Part shown: positions 59,916-64,000 of the stretch, one piece after another | Position numbering within the stretch: position 1 is the first letter of the stretch | Layout: each line of letters opens with the position of its first letter | The notes under the pieces: generated by a model | Told to the model about the DNA's origin: nothing | Database searches by the model: none | What the model saw: only the letters and a program-made list of their open reading frames with translations | From: Pararhodobacter sp. SW119 | Lineage (GTDB): Bacteria > Pseudomonadota > Alphaproteobacteria > Rhodobacterales > Rhodobacteraceae | NCBI RefSeq assembly: GCF_017811755.1 | Contig: NZ_JADDJF010000017.1 | Coordinates: 19,750 to 83,749, forward strand | Length of the DNA: 64,000 nt | Direction: 5' to 3' | Position numbers and translations under genes: made by a program

Positions 59916-60539
59916 TCAGATCGGCGTCGGCACCAGCTGTAGCGTGCCGTCCGGCAGCGGTCGCTGAAGGGTAGCCGCCACCTCGACAGGAGCTAAGAGC
60001 CACGTCTCCCATTCCTCTGGTTCCGTCAGAATGACGGGCATCGCCTTCGGGTGGATGGCCCCGACCTCGGCATTCGGGGCACAGGTCAGGAAGGCGAACA
60101 GATCGTCGGTCGTCTCGCCGTCCTTGACCTTTCGGACCGATGTCCAGCCGCGCACCTCGATACCGGCGAAGAACATGTGCGCGTCCGTGTCGACCGAGGT
60201 GAACCACTGGTTGCCGCCCTTCACCGGCTCCGCAAATGACGTGAGCGGAACCAGGCAGCGATGCCCTGGCCTGAGCCACCGGCGCCAGTGCGGGGACGAG
60301 AGGTTGCGGACGTTGGTGACGCCGGGATCGCGCTGCGTCTTCAGGACGCCCGGCGGTGACGGCATCCCCCAGCGCGCCTTCACGAGCTCGAGGCCAGTGT
60401 CGGCGCCGTGCCGAACGATCGCGCCCTGCTGATCAGGGTAGAACTGTCCCGGCGCCAGGTTGCCCGCGCGGTCGGTCAGGCCGCTGAAGAGCTGACGCAT
60501 CAGCTCCTGCGTCGTGGTGTTGCTGTAAAGATTGCACAT
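59916..60539 (-). CDS. SRAP-domain protein, YedK/HMCES-like
   Basis: 207 aa. Catalytic Cys2 directly after the start Met (MCNLY), then the conserved Asn/Arg in TNVRNLSSPHWRRWLRPGHRCLVP and the active-site His in GAIHPKAMPVIL. Family knowledge: SRAP proteins crosslink to abasic sites in single-stranded DNA and shield them. It would fit the replication/repair set of a temperate phage, but many host genomes carry their own copy. Confidence 0.88.
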   Translation of the reverse strand: MCNLYSNTTTQELMRQLFSGLTDRAGNLAPGQFYPDQQGAIVRHGADTGLELVKARWGMPSPPGVLKTQRDPGVTNVRNLSSPHWRRWLRPGHRCLVPLTSFAEPVKGGNQWFTSVDTDAHMFFAGIEVRGWTSVRKVKDGETTDDLFAFLTCAPNAEVGAIHPKAMPVILTEPEEWETWLLAPVEVAATLQRPLPDGTLQLVPTPI

Positions 60540-60631
60540 CAGCCAACTGCCTCGTGATCGCCACGCTCCGGAAGCTCATCGACAGGCGGCCCCCATGTCA
60601 ACAGCGGCAGATACCGTCCTACCGCTGATCC

Positions 60632-61291
60632 TCACCATGGCGGATGGGCCATGAAGCTTGGCTGCAGCCGGTAATTCCCGCGCTGATCGTGATCAACAAT
60701 GTTGCGCCATTGCGGCTTGCGGCGGAAGAGATCGCCTGGCTTGACCAGTGCCGATCCGATGTCGGCCAGCAGGCTCTTTCCGTTGAGCCAAGGCTTTTCC
60801 GTGAGGCCGGCGCCATGAAGACGGTGCAGGAAGCGCGCCTGCAGGCTCGTGAAGCTGTAGGAAATACCCGCCCAGCTGAACGACCTGAAGCTGTCTTCGG
60901 ACACGCGATCCCGCATGAGGTTCGGGTGAAGCCGCTCGAACCGCTGGCGCTCTGCTTCGTTCACGACCAGGTCGCCGATGAGGACAAACTGCGGCGTCAG
61001 CAGCCTGACCGGATCTCCTTGCGTGTTGATCAGGAGATCGATGAACGCTTCACCATCGCGGAAGATGGCAAAGACATCAGATGACCGAACTCCCAGGAGG
61101 CCGCTGAATGTGCGCGGCTGGGGCAGCGTTTTCTTCGACGCGCTGGACCTGCAGCGCCGTATCGGCTCGTCGAACACCCGGATCGAAAGTCGGAGCAGAT
61201 CGTTCTCGCCGAGATATGCGATATCGGCCAGTCGGACGTTCCACACCTGTGCCAGCCACGCCAGATCATGATATGCGCGCACGACAAGCAT
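60632..61291 (-). CDS. unknown conserved protein divergent from repressor
   Basis: 219 aa from ATG 61291 (AAGGGTGAG upstream). I recognise no domain. It has RAYHDLAWLAQVWNVRLAD at the N-terminus, DVFAIFRDGEAFIDLLINTQG in the middle and WRNIVDHDQRGNYRLQPSF near the end. Shares a 97-bp control region with the S24 repressor gene, so it may be repressed by it and act at lysogenic choice or as a defence/superinfection gene. Confidence 0.55.
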   Translation of the reverse strand: MLVVRAYHDLAWLAQVWNVRLADIAYLGENDLLRLSIRVFDEPIRRCRSSASKKTLPQPRTFSGLLGVRSSDVFAIFRDGEAFIDLLINTQGDPVRLLTPQFVLIGDLVVNEAERQRFERLHPNLMRDRVSEDSFRSFSWAGISYSFTSLQARFLHRLHGAGLTEKPWLNGKSLLADIGSALVKPGDLFRRKPQWRNIVDHDQRGNYRLQPSFMAHPPW

Positions 61292-61388
61292 GGCCGACTC
61301 ACCCTTAAGTTGTTCTTGCTTCGTGCTAGCTGATTGACACAATCCCTTCAATCGTGATTTATCCTATTTCATCCACATTGGTATTCAC
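61292..61388. promoter_or_regulatory. repressor control region
   Basis: The 97 bp between the divergent genes are AT-rich. TTGACA (61334-61339) could be a -35 box for the repressor, with TTTATC/TATCCT near 61358-61366 as a poor -10. Two small palindromes are present: ATTG-ACA-CAAT (61333-61343) and AATC-GT-GATT (61350-61359). These are candidate operators of the S24 repressor. Confidence 0.45.
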
Positions 61389-62063
61389 ATGACCATCGCC
61401 ACCTTTCCGGGACGCCTTGAAGCTCGAGCCTACCAGCTCGGCTTGAAGCCCGCGCAACTGGCGGAGTTGGCCGGCGTTTCGCGTAGCTTCATCTACGACA
61501 TCCTGCGCGGCCGATCGAAACGGCCGGCGCGGGAGACGCTCGCCCGGGTGGCAGAGGTGCTCAAGGTCGACGTCGACTGGCTGATCTCCGGCCGCGGCAA
61601 GGTGGAAGGAGATCAGCCAGTGCCGCTGACGGAGGAAGAGGACTTCGTCCCGATCCGCCTCGTGGCGCCGCGGGCCTCGATGGGAGGCGGAGCGGTGGTG
61701 GATGACCACGACGAAGACACTGACCGCACCTACCAGTTTCGCAGGACCTGGATCGAGCAGCGGCTCGGAGTGAACCCGTCGAACCTCCGCCTTCTCCATG
61801 TCGAGGGAGACAGCATGGCGCCGACGCTCCAGTCGGGCGATATGGTGCTGGTGGACATGAGCCGGCGCAATCCAAACCCACCCGGGATCTTCGTGCTGAA
61901 CGACGGAATGGGGCTCGTCGCGAAGCGGATCGAGGCCGTGCCCAACTGCGACCCGCCGCGAATCCGGATCCTCTCCGACAATCCTGTCTACAGCCCCTAC
62001 GAGCAGCTGCTCGAGATGGTGAACATCGTCGGGCGCGTGCGCTGGTTCGCGCGCGAGTTATAA
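61389..62063 (+). CDS. S24/LexA-type phage repressor
   Basis: 224 aa. N-terminal HTH (QLGLKPAQLAELAGVSRSFIYDIL, about residues 15-45) and a C-terminal S24 peptidase domain with catalytic Ser in VEGDSMAPTLQSGD and catalytic Lys in LVAKRIEAVP. DNA damage would induce self-cleavage and release lysogeny, as for CI/LexA. The expected Ala-Gly-type cleavage site lies between about 85 and 125 but is not certain. First plus-strand gene to the right of the divergent control region. Confidence 0.9.
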   Translation: MTIATFPGRLEARAYQLGLKPAQLAELAGVSRSFIYDILRGRSKRPARETLARVAEVLKVDVDWLISGRGKVEGDQPVPLTEEEDFVPIRLVAPRASMGGGAVVDDHDEDTDRTYQFRRTWIEQRLGVNPSNLRLLHVEGDSMAPTLQSGDMVLVDMSRRNPNPPGIFVLNDGMGLVAKRIEAVPNCDPPRIRILSDNPVYSPYEQLLEMVNIVGRVRWFAREL

Positions 62064-62170
62064 CGCACGGTCTAACCGCAACGGCTACGATCCGTCGCGA
62101 TTGCGAGAACAGCACGTTGGACGCGAGGCGCAGGGTCTGATCTTTTCTCGGCAGCAGTCAAGACCAGATC

Positions 62171-62374
62171 ATGAAACGCCCGAACCCACTCCCGCCCGAC
62201 CAGATGACCGCCGCCGAGCGCCGTGCCGAACTGTGCGCTTTGCTGGCGCTCGGGCTGATGAGACTGAAATTGAAGAGTGGAGACAAAGTTCCTGACGATA
62301 GTGGAGAAATTTGCCTACACTATCCGCTGGACCGATGCCGTCATGCAACTCCAACTCACCGGAGAAACCCATGA
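62171..62374 (+). CDS. small conserved protein of recombinase module
   Basis: 67 aa: PNPLPPDQMTAAERRAELCALLALGLMRLK, then a variable tail with CLHYPLDRCRHA. I recognise this as the short protein often found directly before DUF2924 genes. Its stop overlaps the DUF2924 start (ATGA). Function unknown. Confidence 0.7.
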   Translation: MKRPNPLPPDQMTAAERRAELCALLALGLMRLKLKSGDKVPDDSGEICLHYPLDRCRHATPTHRRNP

Positions 62375-62826
62375 CGACGCACGATCCCATCCCCGCGCGC
62401 CTGGCGGCGCTCAAGACCACGCCGACACTGGATCTGAAGCGCCAATGGCGGGAACTTTTCGATAGCGAGCCGCCGCCGTTCAACCGGCGCTACCTGGAGT
62501 CCCGCGTGGCCTATCGCATCCAGGAACTGGCCTACGGCGGGCTCAAGCCCGAGACGATCCGGCGCCTGGAGCGGCTGGGCGAGCAACTCGACGGGGGCGA
62601 CAAGTCGAAACGCAGCATCCGCGCCGATCGCGACCGGCCGATCATCGGCACACGGCTGGTGCGCGAATGGCAGGGCACGGAGCAGGTCGTCACCGTCACC
62701 GCCGACGGCTTCGAATGGCAGGGGCGGCCCTACAAGTCGCTCTCCGCCATTGCCCGCGCCATCACCGGCACGCGTTGGAACGGGTGGGTTTTCTTTGGCA
62801 TGAAAAATCACCGGAGGCGGTCATGA
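62371..62826 (+). CDS. DUF2924 protein
   Basis: 151 aa. Typical DUF2924: LDLKRQWRELFDSEPPPFNRRYLESRVAYRIQELAYGG, followed by GTRLVREWQGTEQVVTV, FEWQGRPYKSLSAIARAITGTRWNGWVFFG. The last block has the look of a DNA-binding or recombination-accessory module. Nearly always upstream of a serine recombinase gene, as here, where the two genes overlap by ATGA. Confidence 0.87.
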   Translation: MTTHDPIPARLAALKTTPTLDLKRQWRELFDSEPPPFNRRYLESRVAYRIQELAYGGLKPETIRRLERLGEQLDGGDKSKRSIRADRDRPIIGTRLVREWQGTEQVVTVTADGFEWQGRPYKSLSAIARAITGTRWNGWVFFGMKNHRRRS

Positions 62827-64000
62827 CCAAGCCCGTCGTCCGCAAGCTGCGCTGCGTGGTCTACACCCGGAAATCCTCCGAGGAGGGGCTGGAGCAGGAG
62901 TTCAACAGCCTGCATGCCCAGCGCGAGGCCTGCGAAGCTTACATCGCCAGCCAGCGATCCGAGGGCTGGGTGCTGGTCCGCGACCAGTACGACGACGGAG
63001 GCATCTCCGGCGGCACGCTGGAGCGCCCGGCGCTGAAGCGGCTCATGGCCGATATCGAGGACGGGCTGATCGACGTCGTGGTGGTCTACAAGATCGACCG
63101 GCTGTCGCGCTCGCTGATGGATTTTTCGAAGCTGGTCGAGGTCTTCGACCGCAACGGCGTCACCTTCGTCTCGGTCACCCAGTCCTTCAACACCACGACC
63201 TCGATGGGGCGGCTCACGCTCAACATCCTGCTCAGCTTTGCCCAGTTCGAGCGCGAGGTGACCGCCGAGCGCATCCGTGACAAGATCCGCGCGAGCCGCA
63301 TGAAGGGGATGTGGATGGGCGGCAACCCGCCGCTCGGCTACGACGTGAAGGACCGCAAGCTGGTGGTGAACCCGGCCGAGGCGGATCAGGTGCGGTGGAT
63401 CTTCGCGCGTTTCATTGAGATCGGCTCGGGCACGGTGCTCCTGCGCGAGGTTGCCGCGCGCGGGATCACCAAGAAACGCGGCAAGCCGGCAGACAAGAAG
63501 TACATCTACCGGATTCTGCACAACCGGGTCTATATCGGCGAGGCGGTGCACAAGGGCGAGGCCCGGCCCGGCGAGCACGAGGCGATCATTGACGCCGACA
63601 CTTGGGCGAAGGTGCACACCATCCTGCAGATCAGTCCGCGCCAGCGCGCCGCGCGCACCCGCGCCGAGACGCCAGCGCTGCTGAAGGGGCTCCTGTTCGG
63701 CCCCGATGGTGCCGCGTTTTCGCCGACGCACACGCGCAAGGGCGGCAGGCTCTACCGCTACTATGTCAGCCAAACGGTGCTGAAGCATGGCGCTGGGGCA
63801 TGCCCGGTCGGCCGGGTGCCTGCGGGCGAGATCGAGGGCGCCGTCATCGATCAGCTGCGCGTGGTGTTCCGCCAGCCGGAGATCGTTGCGGGAACATGGA
63901 AGGCAGCGCGAGCGCAGGACGAGGAAATCGCCGAGGCGGATGCCCGCGCCGCCCTGCAGCAGCTTGATCCGCTGTGGGGCGAACTCTTCCCCGCCGAGCA
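62823..64000 (+). CDS. large serine recombinase, truncated by window end
   Basis: 392 codons visible with no stop. Catalytic domain residues 1-150 with nucleophile Ser18 in VVYTRKSSEEG and YDDGGISGGTLERPALKRLM, VVYKIDRLSRS and FAQFEREVTAERIRDKI. A recombinase domain (about 170-270: GNPPLGYDVKDRKLVVNPAEA, YIYRILHNRVYIGEAVHKGE) and the beginning of a zinc-ribbon part (about 285-345, AFSPTHTRKGGRLYRYYVSQ) follow. This type usually integrates a prophage or island. It is the likely integrase of the right-hand element. Different in sequence from the recombinase at the left end. Confidence 0.9.
   Translation, partial: MTKPVVRKLRCVVYTRKSSEEGLEQEFNSLHAQREACEAYIASQRSEGWVLVRDQYDDGGISGGTLERPALKRLMADIEDGLIDVVVVYKIDRLSRSLMDFSKLVEVFDRNGVTFVSVTQSFNTTTSMGRLTLNILLSFAQFEREVTAERIRDKIRASRMKGMWMGGNPPLGYDVKDRKLVVNPAEADQVRWIFARFIEIGSGTVLLREVAARGITKKRGKPADKKYIYRILHNRVYIGEAVHKGEARPGEHEAIIDADTWAKVHTILQISPRQRAARTRAETPALLKGLLFGPDGAAFSPTHTRKGGRLYRYYVSQTVLKHGAGACPVGRVPAGEIEGAVIDQLRVVFRQPEIVAGTWKAARAQDEEIAEADARAALQQLDPLWGELFPAE

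Noticed and set aside
1..64000. tRNA, rRNA or insertion sequence
   Set aside because: No cloverleaf, rRNA-like stretch, DDE transposase or terminal inverted repeats were recognised by eye; a tRNAscan or ISfinder search would be decisive.

Overview
GC-rich DNA from an alphaproteobacterium, most likely a Rhodobacterales member (Paracoccus/Rhodobacter-like). The evidence is the set of gene families: DUF2163 and DUF2793 tail genes, DUF6441, DUF6127, DUF7220, DUF3489, and a DUF2924-plus-recombinase module. The window is almost entirely mobile DNA: a defence/recombinase block on the left, a lambda-type siphoviral prophage in the middle, and the prophage control/recombination end on the right.

Left block (1-11294). 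A ParD/ParE toxin-antitoxin pair (ParE cut by the window edge) and a small helix-turn-helix gene lie on the minus strand. The HTH gene carries two operator-like palindromes over its 5' end. Facing it is a plus-strand operon of a large serine recombinase and two ParB-like proteins, each junction an ATGA overlap. After a 463-bp gap come three translationally coupled genes: a DUF6361 protein, a two-HKD phospholipase-D-like nuclease and a 1024-aa SF2 helicase. Content and order resemble the Azaca anti-phage system. It is the strongest candidate for a defence system here.

Prophage (11303-58621). Phage genes are on the minus strand, so transcription runs right to left. From the right: an AlpA-like HTH, a recombination/replication set (Sak4-like ATPase, DUF669-like protein, DEAD helicase, Cas4-like nuclease, primase-helicase, RuvC), DUF6362, a ParB-domain DNA methyltransferase and DUF7220/DUF7168 proteins. 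Next come a terminase (small and large subunits apparently fused), gpW, portal, ClpP-like protease, gpD, capsid and head-tail joiner, then DUF6441, tail terminator, tail tube, tail chaperones with a canonical -1 slippery heptamer, and tape measure. The left end has tail-tip proteins (one with an embedded vWA domain), fibre-like proteins and a lysis cassette (M15 endopeptidase, nested Rz/Rz1). The stops and starts of neighbouring phage genes mostly overlap by 1-8 bases.

Cargo. The phage operon is interrupted at gene boundaries by many non-phage genes: an alpha/beta hydrolase with a SAM methyltransferase, an EEP phosphatase with a PAP2 phosphatase, a mini haem-copper-oxidase-like membrane protein, DUF1186/SEC-C with DUF1989, a frameshifted DUF3489 gene, a CPA2 antiporter, DUF2934, an MBL hydrolase, an acyl-CoA ligase and a K+-channel-like protein. 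The acyl-CoA ligase lies between the intact 3' end of DUF6362 and a diverged 72-bp copy of that end, a scar of insertion. Two noncoding stretches hold clustered palindromic repeats (45464-45897 and 50406-50607).

Right end (59014-64000). K+ channel, TraR/DksA zinc finger, SRAP (YedK-like) protein, an unknown conserved gene divergent from an S24/LexA-type repressor, then a coupled small protein, DUF2924 protein and second large serine recombinase that runs off the window. No rRNA, tRNA, CRISPR array or insertion sequence was recognised.
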